A stretch of DNA of 64,000 bases, from assembly GCA_018398585.1 (NCBI GenBank), contig JAGTTD010000008.1, positions 694,501 to 758,500 on the forward strand. The letters are read 5' to 3'. The translations under genes were made by a program, and so were the position numbers. Shown here one piece after another: positions 32,934 to 44,375 of this stretch; positions within the stretch are counted from its first letter, which is position 1, and each line of letters begins with the position of its first letter. The stretch comes from Simmondsia chinensis. Its lineage: Eukaryota; Streptophyta; Magnoliopsida; Caryophyllales; Simmondsiaceae. The notes beneath the pieces are model-generated. The model saw only the letters and a program-made list of their open reading frames with translations. It made no database searches and had not been told where the DNA came from.

Positions 32934-33344
32934 TTTTTATAAGGGTTATTTATACCAAAAGGTCCTTGTACTTTACTCATTGTGTCAATTTAGTCCTTGT
33001 ATTTTTAATTGTGTCAACTTAGTCCCTCAACAATTTAAATTATGTCAATTTAGTCCTTTAGTCACATTTAAGTTAAATTATTGACGTAATTTTTAATGGC
33101 ACAATCACATTAGATGCAAGTAACCCACTGCAAATCCACCTATGGACATGGACTCAATTTAACCAATCCTAGACCGAACCATTAAAAATTTCATTGACAA
33201 TTTAATATAAATTTTACTATAAGGACCAAATTGACGCATTTAAATTGTGCAGGGACTAAATTGACATACTTAAAAGTACAAGGACTAAATTGATACAATA
33301 AGCAAAGTACATGGATCTTTGTTGTTAATAACCCATTTTTATAA
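32934..33344. mobile_element. Intact TTTAGTCC-type MITE with 9-bp target duplication
   Basis: Element 32943-33335 (393 bp) with inverted ends GGGTTATTTATACC / GTTAATAACCC(A), flanked by a perfect 9-bp duplication TTTTTATAA (32934-32942, 33336-33344). The long arms carry repeated TCAATTTAGTCC/GGACTAAATTGA. The 9-bp duplication is of Mutator type, but I cannot assign a superfamily with certainty. Confidence 0.75.
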
Positions 33345-33766
33345 TCATCCTACAACTAATTTGTTGAGAGCTTCTTTCAAACATTTGATTATATCATAAG
33401 TTTAGTTCTATCGTATATCATTGTAAATAGTTGGAAAAATAAACACCTATGTATAACACATTAATAAATTTTGCATTAGCTGATATTATAATATCAAGTA
33501 AATTACTTGAGATGTGCTTAAACTAACCTGGACAACTCCTATAGAGCTACAAATCGACAGAATGGTGCTTTGTTCAAACCTATGTTGATCTACCTTAATG
33601 AGAGAGAGGTCCCCCATTAAAACTTGCTTTTGGGTCTAAAGAATCTCGGGCCGACAATGGAACCAAGTAAAGATTGTTACATAGCGTAATAGTTAATACA
33701 AAGCATAGCAGTAATGGATTCTTAGCTAGCTGATAAGCGATCAGCCATTACGTAAATAGCATTTTG

Positions 33767-33937
33767 TAGCAAAGTCTGCAAATGAATAAAGAAAGGACAT
33801 ACCCAGTGCCTCAAAGGCTCCCGCCTACGCAGGGTCCGGGGGGACGGATGTACGTAACCTTCCCCCTTCAAGGTGTTAGCCTGAAGAGAGGCTGTTCCCC
33901 AGTGCCCCCAACCTCTAGCAAAGTCTGCAAATGAATA
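33767..33937 (-). mobile_element. Au-tailed SINE without 5S head, 22-bp target duplication
   Basis: Insert 33789-33915 on minus is flanked by a perfect 22-bp duplication (33767-33788 and 33916-33937, TAGCAAAGTC ... GAATA). It starts exactly at GAGGTTGGGGGCACTGG, the point where the 5S head ends in longer copies. Confidence 0.9.
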
Positions 33938-34745
33938 TGCAATGTATTTTTTGTATTAACACGTAGTTATGAAAGTATTTGCAAGTTCAAAATATCAAAA
34001 GAGAAATAATTGTTGGATATTAATTCAACTTCTTCAAACATAACACTAAAGAGTATCATATATCCCCTACTGCTATCCATGAAACGCAAAGTGTTAGATG
34101 GAGACTAAGCATCCTTATGCCTAACCGAGGAGGTTCCTGAACAACAAGATAACTGACCGGTCATGTGCCCAACCAACCAAGTATCTCTGCACTTAAAGCA
34201 GCCTTGTGCTTAATAAATAGGAATAATTGAAATTATTCAAATATTCTAATGATCTTCTTTAGGATCTTATAACATCAGCATTCATAAAGAACAATCTAGA
34301 GTCTTAAGAGAAACGAAAATCCTACTCTGGTAATAACAACTAATCCAAAACTAACCTAACAAAATACCAAATAAAAATAATTCTAATCCTAAAGAAACTC
34401 TAACCTAATTAAAAATTCTAAAATATAACAATAATATAATTTAGGCCTTAATCTTTTCTTCTCTATCTCCGTCAGTATCAACCCGAGTCTCCATAATACC
34501 GTGACCTGGTGACTACTGACTATGATCCTTGATTCAATTCTACCATTTAGAGGATATAACAAAAGCAAAGTCCTTGGAGGATCGGGGTCCAAATACAACC
34601 CAATACAATCAAAACTAGCAATATCTGCATCGCTCTCAAGCTCCCTATACTTCAGACATTTTTGCTCCACGAATCAGCGCTCAGAGCAGCCTGATAATAT
34701 TTGTAATGAAGAATCCCAAAAATCAGCACAGTAGAGCGGCTTCCA
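33938..34745. other. Intergenic, unassigned
   Basis: Two overlapping short frames near 34389-34734 are on opposite strands; neither shows a family signature. I see nothing else. Confidence 0.35.
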
Positions 34746-34747
34746 CA

Positions 34748-34872
34748 TCCAGCATTTTTTTTTTTTTTTAACATTGATAAGGTAAAGGGGGAATACTTCT
34801 AGTGGGGATTGAACCTGGGTGGAGCCTTTGGCCCAGAGCTCCCAACTGCTAGGCTATGTCCTCCAAGGACAT
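34748..34872 (-). mobile_element. tRNA-headed SINE, antisense
   Basis: On minus: GGACATAGCCTAGCAGTTGG head and GGTTCAATCCCCACTAG B box, ending in an A-run (T12 near 34758). Same family as 47440-47572 (plus) and 41180-41295 (minus). Confidence 0.6.
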
Positions 34873-35273
34873 ATGATCCGATAATATACTAGAGAGTGCA
34901 AACTACTGAGTCCCAGACTCTCTTTCCAGAAAATTCTTTGCGTCCTCAAAACACAAAAAAGTTTCAGGAAGCATTTTGCAGGAAGCCAAGAAATTCGGAA
35001 TGCGTTTAGTTTTTGAAATCCTAATTTTCTATCTTTATTCTTTTCAAGTGTATTTTGTGGAAATTAGGAAATTAAAAACCACCTGACGAATTTAGAAACT
35101 ATGGAGAAATGATCCCCCTCTCCTCTATTACAAAGGAAAACCCAAGAAATAGGGAAATTTTGTTCTCCAAAATTTAGTACAAAATCGTGTTTCCCTGAAA
35201 TATTTTATAAAGTTGAGCCTTAGTTTGAACTGTTTTACTTGGAAAAGAAGGATTATGAATATTTTCCTAAAAC

Positions 35274-35393
35274 TTGAAAAATTTTAGAAAAGCATTCTGA
35301 AGGGATAAGACTGCGTACATCTCTCCCCTCACCCTCCCGACCCTGTATTGGTGGGAGCCCTTATGGGACTAAGTTTGTTGTTATTGAAAAATT
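35274..35393 (+). mobile_element. Au-tailed SINE, 5'-truncated
   Basis: Insert 35284-35383 between 10-bp repeats TTGAAAAATT (35274-35283 and 35384-35393). Body from GAAGGGATAAGACTGCG to a (TTG)n-like tail. Confidence 0.75.
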
Positions 35394-35545
35394 GTACAAA
35401 GTGAACATATCCCTAGAGATTTTTAGGTGGCTTCCACTTGAAGAAAAAAAAGGGTCGCTGCCTATATAAGGTGGTTACCCCATTATTCTCTATAAATAGG
35501 GAAAATGAGCTCCCTGCTAAGGTAAGGCTCCAAAAGCACTAGTGA

Positions 35546-36190
35546 GTGTAATCTAGTGTAGTGGTTAGGGTACCAACCTCCACACTTGAGCTATTGGATT
35601 CAAAGCTCATCTCCTCCTTATCAAGCTCCCTTGTGGAGCCTAGTTTTTTTATACTATTATGGGCCAAGTCCATGAAGCGGAGGATCAGGCCGATAGTTTA
35701 GTGTTTCCTTGTGTTTCTATAAAAACCCTATTTAGGGTTTGAGAGAGAAGGGTGAAAAAAGAAAGAACTCTATGTACAGCTTCCAAGAAATAGTGAAGTC
35801 CCTGCAACTCCATGGACATAGGTACATTTGGCTAAACCACGTAAATTTTATGCATTGTTCTTCGTTTTCTTGTTGAATTTTTCGTTGTTCTTTTGAGGTA
35901 CATTTCGTAACACCCCCTGCTCCAAAGAGGGAGTACCATTCATAACCTCCATAGCTGGCTGCTTAACAGAAAGTCAGATGGTAAATAGCTCATCTTCTCA
36001 ACTCTATTTCATCTGAAAAGTTACTTGGTAGTAGGTGGGGTGACTCACTGGACCACTTTATTCATATGTTAATCTCTTATTTGTCACAATTTTGACGGGA
36101 GACTTTGGTACTAGACTCAAACTCTCAATAATACCTCTCACATATGACTAGTCCAATCCAACTAAATATGTGAAAATCCATTGGAAAAAC
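35546..36190. repeat. Repeat cluster: tRNA-like head and LTR-like segment
   Basis: 35553-35600 has GTGTAGTGGTTAGGGTACC and ATTGGATTCAAAGCTC, a tRNA-like head. 35905-36190 (GTAACACCCCCTGCTCC ... ACTCTCAATAATACCTC) resembles the LTR/TRIM-like repeat at 48290-48480. No coding. Confidence 0.4.
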
Positions 36191-36739
36191 AATTATTGAA
36201 GCAGCTCTTAGTTTTCTCAATTCAAATGCACCCCTTCTATTTATAACCTTACTAGGAATCTACCTGCACGTCCAAATCCACGCGATATGCAAGCTCTCGA
36301 ATCGAAAGTCTACCAACAAACGCACAAAGCAAGTAGGTGTGGCATTGAAAAGAAAGACTAATTCCATATTTGCTGTCTGAACTGGGAAAATAGTAGAAAT
36401 TAAAATACAAGCCGAATACAACAATGCAATTCACGTTACCTTAATGCCCAGGATGCGTTGCCAAAACCTGAAGGCAGCAGCTAGCATGAAAGAAGTAATC
36501 TCATTGATTTTCTTCTAAGTTTAAGACGCTGCACGAATGTAGAATCGAATCATATATCAAGATGCTAACTCCCAAGTCCCAACACAAGTACACGAGGAAT
36601 CCACTATCAACTAGCATATAGAGCACCATGACGATAGCATTTAGTACGAGATATGGGGAAATCATGAGAAGACATGGATAAGATTGCAACTGAACTGCAT
36701 TAGATGAAGAAAATATCTGAAAGAAAAGATATAACCAGG

Positions 36740-37200
36740 GCTGGTCTGGACCCCAAGTAACTGAAGCAATTGCTTGGGACTCCCCATTTGTTAAGGGTCC
36801 ATTTTGAAAATTAGTTATGCTATTAGTTTGTTTATATTGTATATCACCATTCATAATAAGAAAAATAACAATCCGCATATGATGTATTATAAATGCATAC
36901 GCACATAAATAATATAAAGAACCTTCATAATATCATTGCAATATAAAGTGGGTCATTTGGGGTGTGCTTAAACCAGCCTAAACACCTCGGTTATTAGAAA
37001 GTGCCCATCTATCATATCTGCTTTGAGCCCCTAAATCATAAGACCAAATTTTGATATAATAATCGCCATTATTTCTATCAGAATAGCTAATCTTTCCCTT
37101 TTGCTTCATGTCATGTAAAAATCCTACTACTGCATTGACAGATCTGAGAACTTCATCAATAGAATTCCCAAGCCTTTCATCCCAACCTTATTTTCCTACA
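36740..37200 (-). other. Short unassigned frame GWDERLGNS...
   Basis: An open stretch on minus (about 36968-37183, no ATG at its start) encodes GWDERLGNSIDEVLRSVNAV and continues for about 69 codons. It has normal amino-acid composition but no family that I recognise. Nearby 36790-36960 is repetitive (compare 7610-7680 and 33350-33540). Confidence 0.2.
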
Positions 37201-37882
37201 AGCACTAATCTAGCATGTGCTCTTTAAGCAAAAACAAACACAGGAATAGAGGCAAATACTCAAACTTGTTAATTTTTTTCATCGAAGAAAGAATATACAA
37301 AATGTTAAGGACAAGATGTCTTCGGAGTTACAAACATAGCAACATTAAAAACCACAAACTCACAAATAAGGCTCTCCATTCCCTCCTGAAACAGTTAAGA
37401 TTGTGTCAGCAAAATTCTCAAAACTCTTTATTCAAAGAGCTCCTAAAAGCACCACTTTCGCTTGTAAGAAATTAATTAGCTTATACAAGTCTTTAAAATT
37501 CATGGCATTCCTCACTAGCTAGTATACCAAAGATTCACAATCTTAGCCAAATTCACATTATATTGGATTTGACAATTTATGTACACACGTTATGAACACC
37601 AACGAGACTAAAGAACGAGAAAAATAACAAGTTTCACCATCAAACACGAACTAATCATGGCAACTACCATTCGTTTCAACATGAAAATTCAATTGATTTT
37701 ATGATAAAACCTGAAATAATCAACTCTACTTGATGGAGTAATATCACACGATCCATTAAACTTGGAATGGGAACAATTTCCTCAACTACTAGTCATTTTC
37801 ATCAATTTTTTCAGAATTCATTGATTTCATCTTCAATTTCATGCCCTAATTTTCTCAAAAACAAAATAAAATAGACAGATAT

Positions 37883-38064
37883 AATGATAACAACATAAAC
37901 AATGTACAACAACAACAACAATCCCAGTGCCTTAAGAGCTCCCGCATAAGCGGGGTCTGGGGAGGTAGATGTACGCAACCTTCCCCCTTCAAGGTGTCAA
38001 CCTGAAGAGAGGCTGTTTCCGATGACCCCCAACCTGAGAGGAATGATAACAACATAAACAATGT
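37883..38064 (-). mobile_element. Au-tailed SINE without 5S head, 23-bp target duplication
   Basis: Insert 37906-38041 on minus, between perfect 23-bp repeats (37883-37905 and 38042-38064, AATGATAACA ... CAATGT). It begins CTCTCAGGTTGGGGGTCATC, again with no head, and ends in (TTG)4. Confidence 0.9.
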
Positions 38065-38424
38065 GATTCAACAAATTCTAGCAAAAACCAGCAACCTTAA
38101 GAAATACATTAAAGAAGAAAACTAATCATTCACGCGTAGGACCACGTGATACAATAGTATGTTAGTAGATAGTTTTATTTTAATAGTAGTCTAAGTAATT
38201 TGTTTTTCAAAATAGATAACTATGGTTAGAGTGATCCCCTCCCCAATACTATTATCAATAAGGTATAGAGTTGTGATGGAAATTAATATATTAAATAAAT
38301 TATCAAATATGAATTCTCTCCCTCCATATTCCCATCTCTTCTCTAAATTCTACCCTATCTTCCCCTCAATTTTTATTATAAACCCTAGTTAAACTTTAAA
38401 GAGAGCAATCTAGTTGTATCAAAA

Positions 38425-38605
38425 TGTTACGGACTCCACATATACTCTAGTGAAATCCAGGGCCCACATTGGAGCTGCCAAAGAATAGAGATCAATATAT
38501 AAAGCCCGATGGTTACTTCACCTAACATCAATTAGTTTTAGGATAGAACCTCACTTTGGCTTATGTGGACTTCATACGTGTCAACTCTGTTGATACAATC
38601 AAAAT
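38425..38605. repeat. LTR/TRIM-like dispersed repeat
   Basis: TGTTACGGACTCCACATATAC ... CAATTAGTTTTAGGATAGAACC, of the family at 4640-5000 and 48290-48480. Confidence 0.4.
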
Positions 38606-38816
38606 ATAGTGGTCAAGTGAGGAGTAATTTAGGTATTAATTAAATTAGCTAAACCCCCTTCGATCGAATTATACCACTCCCTAACTTTATAAATAAAGAC
38701 CTTCGTTGTAGAGGCAGAGGGTGAAAGATCAGTTAAGTTTCTCTCTCTCGGCCTCCCTCTCGCTTTCCCTTACCCTATAGCTTATACTTATAAATATCTA
38801 TACACGTTGTGTAAAT

Positions 38817-38967
38817 TACAACAACAACAACAAACCCAGCGCCTAAAAGGCTCCCGCCAAGGCAAGGTCTGAGGGAGGTAAAATATACGCAGTCTTACCC
38901 CTATAGAGTGTTAATTTGAAGGGAGGTTGTTTCTAAAGGCCCCCAACACGAAAAATCAAAAACAAAA
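38817..38967 (-). mobile_element. Au-tailed SINE, decayed
   Basis: (CAA)n tail at 38818-38833, then the antisense Au body (GGCTCCCGCC ... TATACGCAGTCTTACCCC ... GTTTCTAAAGGCCCCCAAC). Flanks 38800-38816 and 38968-38984 look like a diverged duplication. Confidence 0.7.
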
Positions 38968-39295
38968 ACACATTGTATGGATTATACCGAATTATACACT
39001 ATATACTATACGAATTCTGCTATCTTTGACATTGGTTGATTGACTGATTCATTGATTTGTTGATTGAATTGGTTGTGTGATCCATTTAGTTCGTATCATC
39101 TGAGGGTCGGGCCTTGTGAAATTTAACACGAAATAACAGAAGATTAAACACGAGAAGCTCACCTTATGCAACAGATTGCTGGCGTAGACTAACTGAAGAA
39201 GCAGAAATTGGAAACGCGGGAGAATCGCCGAGGACAACAAAGCAAATCAAAATGAAAACTGAAGAGAGAGAGAGAGGGAGTGAGAAATTGAAGGT

Positions 39296-39326
<31 letters not shown>

Positions 39327-39327
39327 G

Positions 39328-39592
39328 GGAGAGGGAAGATAGGAACATACTCAGTGCCTCAAGGACTCTCGTTTACGCAGGGTCTGGGGGTGGATGTACG
39401 CAGCCTTCCTCCTTCAGGGTATTAACCTGAAGAGAGGCTGTTTCTCAGTGCCCCCAACCTGAAAGTAAGGACTTTCCAACAGATCACCCATCCTAGTACT
39501 ACTTTTGTCCAAGTATGCTTAACTTCGGAGTTTTAATAGGATCCGGTGACGGCATGATGGTGCCTTCTTTGGTATATTGGAGAGGGAAGATA
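39328..39592 (-). mobile_element. Full-length 5S-headed Au SINE (sub-architecture B)
   Basis: Insert 39342-39578 (237 bp) on minus with a perfect 14-bp duplication GGAGAGGGAAGATA (39328-39341 and 39579-39592). The head contains CACCGGATCCTATTAAAACTC, AAGTTAAGCATACTTGG, AGTAGTACTAGGATGGGTGA, then TTTCAGGTTGGGGGCACTG and the Au body. The 3' end is ACTGAGTATGTTCCT without a TTG run. Confidence 0.87.
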
Positions 39593-39764
39593 TTTTGTTC
39601 AATAGGATCTCTTCAAGTGGCCCAATGGGCTTTGTTGAGGCTGTGTTAGTTCACGAATTATAGGCCCATCACTATTTGGTCCTGATCTGTTTAAAGATTG
39701 TTTCTCTACTGTACCGGCAAATTTCCTTTTTTCAGGCAAAATATTTTTTTTTAAAAAATATTTT

Positions 39765-40322
39765 TGGGCTATTTATATTTTAGTATCTTTACTTTTTTTT
39801 AAAATAATAGAAAGGACCCCAATCTTTTTAAATTATTAAAACTGCTAAGTTTTGGTCGTACTAATAAAAAGACTCATAATTTTGTGCTGCATTAATAAAA
39901 GGGTTCATCTCCGATATAATAATATTATTTTTAGTCAACAAGTCTAGTGTAACAACTACCTCTTTATTAATACTACAATAAAATGACAAAAGTACTCTAC
40001 AATAACCATATTTTAAAACAAATTAAGCGAAAATAAATAGTTTCTACATAATATAATAGTTTCTACATAATATAACATCTCGAATTTTGTGTTTATAAGT
40101 AAAAATAAAGGTGTTGAAGCGTACTTTAGAATTTTTTTTTTTTGTAGCATTAATAAAAAGCAATTGCTACATCAGCTCTGTCGATAAAAAATAACGCCGT
40201 CACACTTGTAAGGGACCTTTTTATTAATATGATAAAAACTTAGGGACCTTTTTAATAATTCAAAGAGGTCGGGGTCCTTTTTATTATTTGTAAAAGGTAG
40301 GGTACTAAAATATAAATAACCG
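39765..40322. repeat. Foldback MITE
   Basis: Inverted ends GGGCTATTTATATTTTAGTA and TACTAAAATATAAATAACCG, with further pairing inside (GGACCCCAATCTTTTTAAAT against AATTCAAAGAGGTCGGGGTCC). No coding. Confidence 0.7.
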
Positions 40323-40439
40323 AGTATTTTTTCTAGATTTTAAGTGTGTTTGACCAAAAAAATTTGTTTTTAAATAGAAATAGGGGTTGTTTTTCCATTT
40401 TTTAATAGAAGCAGTAAATAATCTTGTGCTTAGAAGTAT

Positions 40440-40853
40440 GATGAGAGGATCATGAATGCGGAGCGGGTAATAGAGTTAGGAAAAATGGTGGGCTTCAACT
40501 TTGATGGTTTCGACTCAGCTATGGTGGCACACCTTATTGCTCAATTATATGGATTGGGTGTTGGATTGTGGCTTCAGTCCCACTCTCGGTTCTTATGCTG
40601 GCCTTCTGTTTCTTCTCTTGCTATGATCCCTATTTGTGTTGATTCTGCGCATGCTGTTGTTTCTTGTCTCCGTGTCTTTTTTGGTCCTACGCTCGCAGTC
40701 TGATGTGTTGTGTTGTGAAGCGATCGTTTCTGTTCCGGTTTTCTTGTTTTATGTTGGATGTTTTTGGTCCCCTTGTTGTTGCGGTCGGACTCTGGCCTCA
40801 CCTAGCGAGTAGCCAGGTTCTTTAGCGATTTTGACGCAATTTATCGAAAAAAT
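40440..40853 (+). mobile_element. 5'-truncated L1-type LINE fragment
   Basis: The frame 40452-40703 opens MNAERVIELGKMVGFNFDGF, related to 28276-28479. A 3' UTR and an ATTTATCGAAAAAATAAG tail follow. Reverse transcriptase absent. Confidence 0.45.
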
Positions 40854-41175
40854 AAGTAGGGGGTCTTGTATTCATTTGAAGGTTAACGAAAAAATACTTT
40901 CCCTGCTCATCTCTTTCTGTCATCTCCTTCTTCTATTTCTTTCTCTCATGTAACTCTCTTTCTTCAGTCTATCAAACCCTAACCCTAATTCTTTGGATGC
41001 AACCTTAATTGTTGCATTAGATCGGTCGGCTTGATTTAGCACATTGCATCAATAGATTAGGGGCTTGACTTATTTATTTTCCTATCTTTTGGTTCGTTTT
41101 CCCCTCTTATTGGCTCACTCCAAGTTCTATATATAGGTGGTTGAGACAATTAATACAACTTGTTTTGCCTTCTTA
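40854..41175. other. Intergenic, no gene seen
   Basis: CT-rich tract followed by AAACCCTAACCCTAATTC (about 40975-40992), a short telomere-like motif. No gene follows that I can support. Confidence 0.35.
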
Positions 41176-41179
41176 TTTT

Positions 41180-41295
41180 TAGGTCAGCGGAAGGGAGAGG
41201 ATACTACTTAAGATCCTCATAAAGGGGAGCCACAAGTACCATAGTGGAGATTCGAACCCGGGTGGCATGTAAGGACTCTGGTGTTCTCTGCCACT
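41180..41295 (-). mobile_element. tRNA-headed SINE, antisense
   Basis: GGTACTTGTGGCTCCCC and CGGGTTCGAATCTCCAC on minus. Same family as 34748-34872 and 47440-47572. Confidence 0.55.
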
Positions 41296-41836
41296 ATGTT
41301 CTTAGGGGAAAGTTTCACCTATTTGTTGCCGTATAATCTTCTTTTCTTAGATTGCGATATTATACTGTTTTTTATCTTCTTGTACCTCGAATCTATAAGG
41401 ATTGGTTCATGACTTGTCTGTACGAGCTTCATATTTTATATTGGGACTTTGTCGCTGATTGTTGTCAGAAAATTGGACGAGATATAATACTAATATTATG
41501 GAGTGATACCACACGTGGCAGAAGCACGAGTAGTCCAAGTTATGAGCCGACAGAAATTTAATTGATGTTTTTGGCGGTTTGTTTTGAACCGGGAGTCCTA
41601 TGATGAAAATAATTGCATTTAGATTTGCCAAAATTTATGGTTAATAATTGAATTAAATACAATATTTATAGAAGCATATTAAACCCCTGTGACGTGCTTA
41701 TTTGTTTGCTTGCTTATTTGTTTCTCGATTTACTCACCTAGTACTAGTCTTGTACTATTTGTCTTATTATATGCCTTGGAGTTATCTTCGACACGATTTA
41801 ACCCCTTTTCAGGATGCTATGCTTCCAGGATGACAA

Positions 41837-41955
41837 GATCTTCAAGTTAGAAGTCCTCGAAAATAGCTTCTTTCCACTTGGAAAGGGAAAGACTGTATAC
41901 ATCCACCCCTCAAGACCCTACTTTTGCAGGAACCCATAAGGCACTGAGATTGTTG
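41837..41955 (+). mobile_element. Au-tailed SINE, decayed
   Basis: AAGTCCTCGAAAATAGCTTC ... AGACTGTATACATCCACCCC ... AAGGCACTGAGATTGTTG. The first words look like the end of a 5S head (AAGTCCTC). No clear target duplication. Confidence 0.6.
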
Positions 41956-42002
41956 TTTTTATTGTATTTATAAAAATAGATATATTATTTATTTTACATT
42001 TT

Positions 42003-42152
42003 TAGGAAATATTGTGGGAAACAGCATCTTATTAGGGTATTTTTTCTTGACGGGATAAGGCTGCATATATCTCACCCCTTCTAGATCCTGCTTATATAAG
42101 AGTCTTTAAGACACTGAATATGTTATTGTCGTTGTTACGGTAGGAAACATTG
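42003..42152 (+). mobile_element. Au-tailed SINE, 5'-truncated
   Basis: Insert 42015-42140 between TAGGAAATATTG (42003-42014) and TAGGAAACATTG (42141-42152). It lies 60 bp from the previous copy, in the same orientation. Confidence 0.7.
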
Positions 42153-42529
42153 AAATTCTACTTTACAACATACTGGTGTTTTGGTTAAAAAAACAGTTGA
42201 TACGTGGCAGATATTTCAGAGATCACTGAGAAAATGATGTGACGTGGATGTGACGTCTCACAAATGGCAAATTTAGAGACCTAATTCTGTTCATACTATA
42301 TATTAATAAGTGGTTTCGCCTTCTAAAAGCCTCCACTATCCCGTCTGTGAATCTATAAGCTATTATTTCGCCTCTCTTTTCCTTAAACCTTCGCTTCTTA
42401 TTTATATTTATATTTATATCTATAACTATATAAAAAGGTTAAATTTATGATATCTCATAATTTAAATATACATAAGTCATTATACAGGTAAACTCTACTT
42501 TTTATTTATGCTAATAATATAATTTAGGG

Positions 42530-42918
42530 TTATTTGTACCAAATTAAGGTTATTATACTTTATTTATTGTGTCAATTTAGTCATTCTACTTTTAATTACG
42601 TCGGTTTAATCTCTCTACTATTTAAATCGTGTCAATTTAGTCCAATTATTAAATTTAAGTTAAATTAATGATGCAATTTTTAACAGTATAATTATGTTAG
42701 AAGCAAGTAATCCATTACAAATTCACCAATTGACTCAATTTAACCCAATCCATAGTCGAATCATAAAAATTTTATCAAAAATTTAACATAAATTTTACTA
42801 TAGGGATCAAATTGTCACAATACAAATAGTAAAGGGAATAAATTGATACATTTAAAAGTACAAGAACTAAATTGACACAATGAGTAAAATATAGGGACAT
42901 TTAGTGTAAACAGTCATA
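42530..42918. repeat. TTTAGTCC-type MITE
   Basis: Begins GGGTTATTTGTACCAAATTAA and ends ATATAGGGACATTTAGTGTAAAC, with arms as in 32943-33335. The target duplication is no longer clear. Confidence 0.65.
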
Positions 42919-43195
42919 AAATTTATCAATTATAACATATAAATATTACTATATACTGCACACTATATGACCTATAAATTTTGCTTTCGTATGTAGTGGT
43001 AGCCAGAGCGCTTAAGTTCTATTTGATTCTCTTACTTCTTCAAATCACTACTTGATTTTTATTTAGTTTTATTATTTCTATTTATTTTTATTTATTTTAT
43101 TTATTTATATTTATTTTTAGCTATTTTATTTATTTCATTTATTCTATATTTTCTTTTTGTCTCGATAGTGGACACATTTATAGGAACAACGGTGC

Positions 43196-43879
43196 ATGAA
43201 CAATACTAGATATGGAACTCAGAATGTGAGGCAATCTATACAAGGGGTGGGGAGGAGGAGAGAGAAGCCAAAGAGGGAGGGAAACCTAAGAATAGGGACA
43301 TTGTCACAGAAGAACAATGAGGTGATCCAAATGATGATGAAAAGAAGGATCAACATCCTTTGCCTGCAGGAGACTAAATGGGTGGGCACGAAGGCAAGGG
43401 ATGTGCAAGGATATAAATTGTGGTATTCGGGCAAAACCAGAGAGAGAAATGGAGTGGGCATTATCATCGATAACAGTCTTAGGGATAAAGTAGTCGAAGT
43501 GTCAAGGACTGGATATAAGATCATAGGCATCAAGATGATACTAGATGGGGAGGTATGGAAGGTCATCAGTGCCTATGCACCACAGACGGGACTACCAGAG
43601 GATGAGAAGGCTACATTTTGGGAGGACTTAGACAAAATGATGCAAATCATACCACAAGCCGAACAAGTGGTGATTGGCGGGGATTTCAATGGACATGTTG
43701 GCATGACAGAGGATGGATACGCGCCACACCATGGGGGATTGGGATTTGGAACTAGGAACGCAGAGGGGAAATCCCTTCTAAACTTTGCGGTCACCTATGA
43801 GCTAACAATTGCGAACACCGTCTTCAAAAAGCGTGACGAGCATCTCATCACGTATCAAAGCGGAGGGGCGAAGACTTAG
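43196..43879 (+). pseudogene. RTE endonuclease part (broken)
   Basis: Visible APE endonuclease motifs: LCLQETKW (catalytic Glu), ISAYAPQ, and GGDFNGHVG. The frame closes at TAG (43877-43879) right after QSGGAKT, where intact relatives read on into an S-x-IDY motif. The bases after the stop (ATTGATTACATACTA) read IDYIL in the same frame, so one base change made the stop. Confidence 0.8.
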
Positions 43880-44375
43880 ATTGATTACATACTACTGAGG
43901 AAAAGGGCGCAAAGAGAATGCAGGGACTGCAAGGTCATCCGAGGAGAGGACCTGTCTAAACAACATCGGGTGGTGTGCACGGATGTAAAGGTCAAGAAGA
44001 GGGTCAGAAGAAGTAGGAAATACGTTCAGACACATACCTGATGGAGGGATTTGAAGGGAGAAAAATATAGAGCTTACAAGGAAAGAGCGGATTTGGAGCT
44101 CGATTGGGATGGGGAGGGAGACAAAAAACCGAATGTGGAACAAAATGGCCCAAAAGATTAGGGGACTGGCACGCAAAGTCTTGGGAGAGTCAAAAGGTGG
44201 GCAATTATCAATATAGAGTCCTGATGGTGGGGCGAGGAAGTCCAACGGAGGATTAAGGAGAAACGAGACTCGTTTAAGGAGTGGGAGCACAGTAGAGAAG
44301 AGGAAAAGAGACGGCAATATCAAGAAGAACAAGGGCGACATCCAAAGCTGCGCCAATTACCGGGGGATCAAACTA

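Larger units (their letters stand above)
36262..39265 (-). ncRNA. Possible spliced transcription unit, unresolved
   Basis: On minus a GA/CT-rich start (39255-39280) leads to an exon-like stretch ending AATCTGTTGCATAAG with donor GTGAGC (39162). Further exon-like segments are 36441-36481 (acceptor CATGCTAG, donor GTAACG) and 36262-36391 (acceptor TTTTCCCAG, donor GTAGAT). Joining them gives no long frame; the best is about 35 codons from an ATG in the last piece. It could be a non-coding RNA or a decayed gene. Five-prime leader architecture resembles that of the kish gene. Confidence 0.25.

Noticed and set aside
40975..40992. Interstitial telomere repeat
   Set aside because: Only two to three AACCCTA-like words in a CT-rich tract; too short to be more than a telo-box-like motif.
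43892..44356. Minus-strand 154-codon frame inside the LINE
   Set aside because: It is antisense to the linker of the RTE element, with no family signature.
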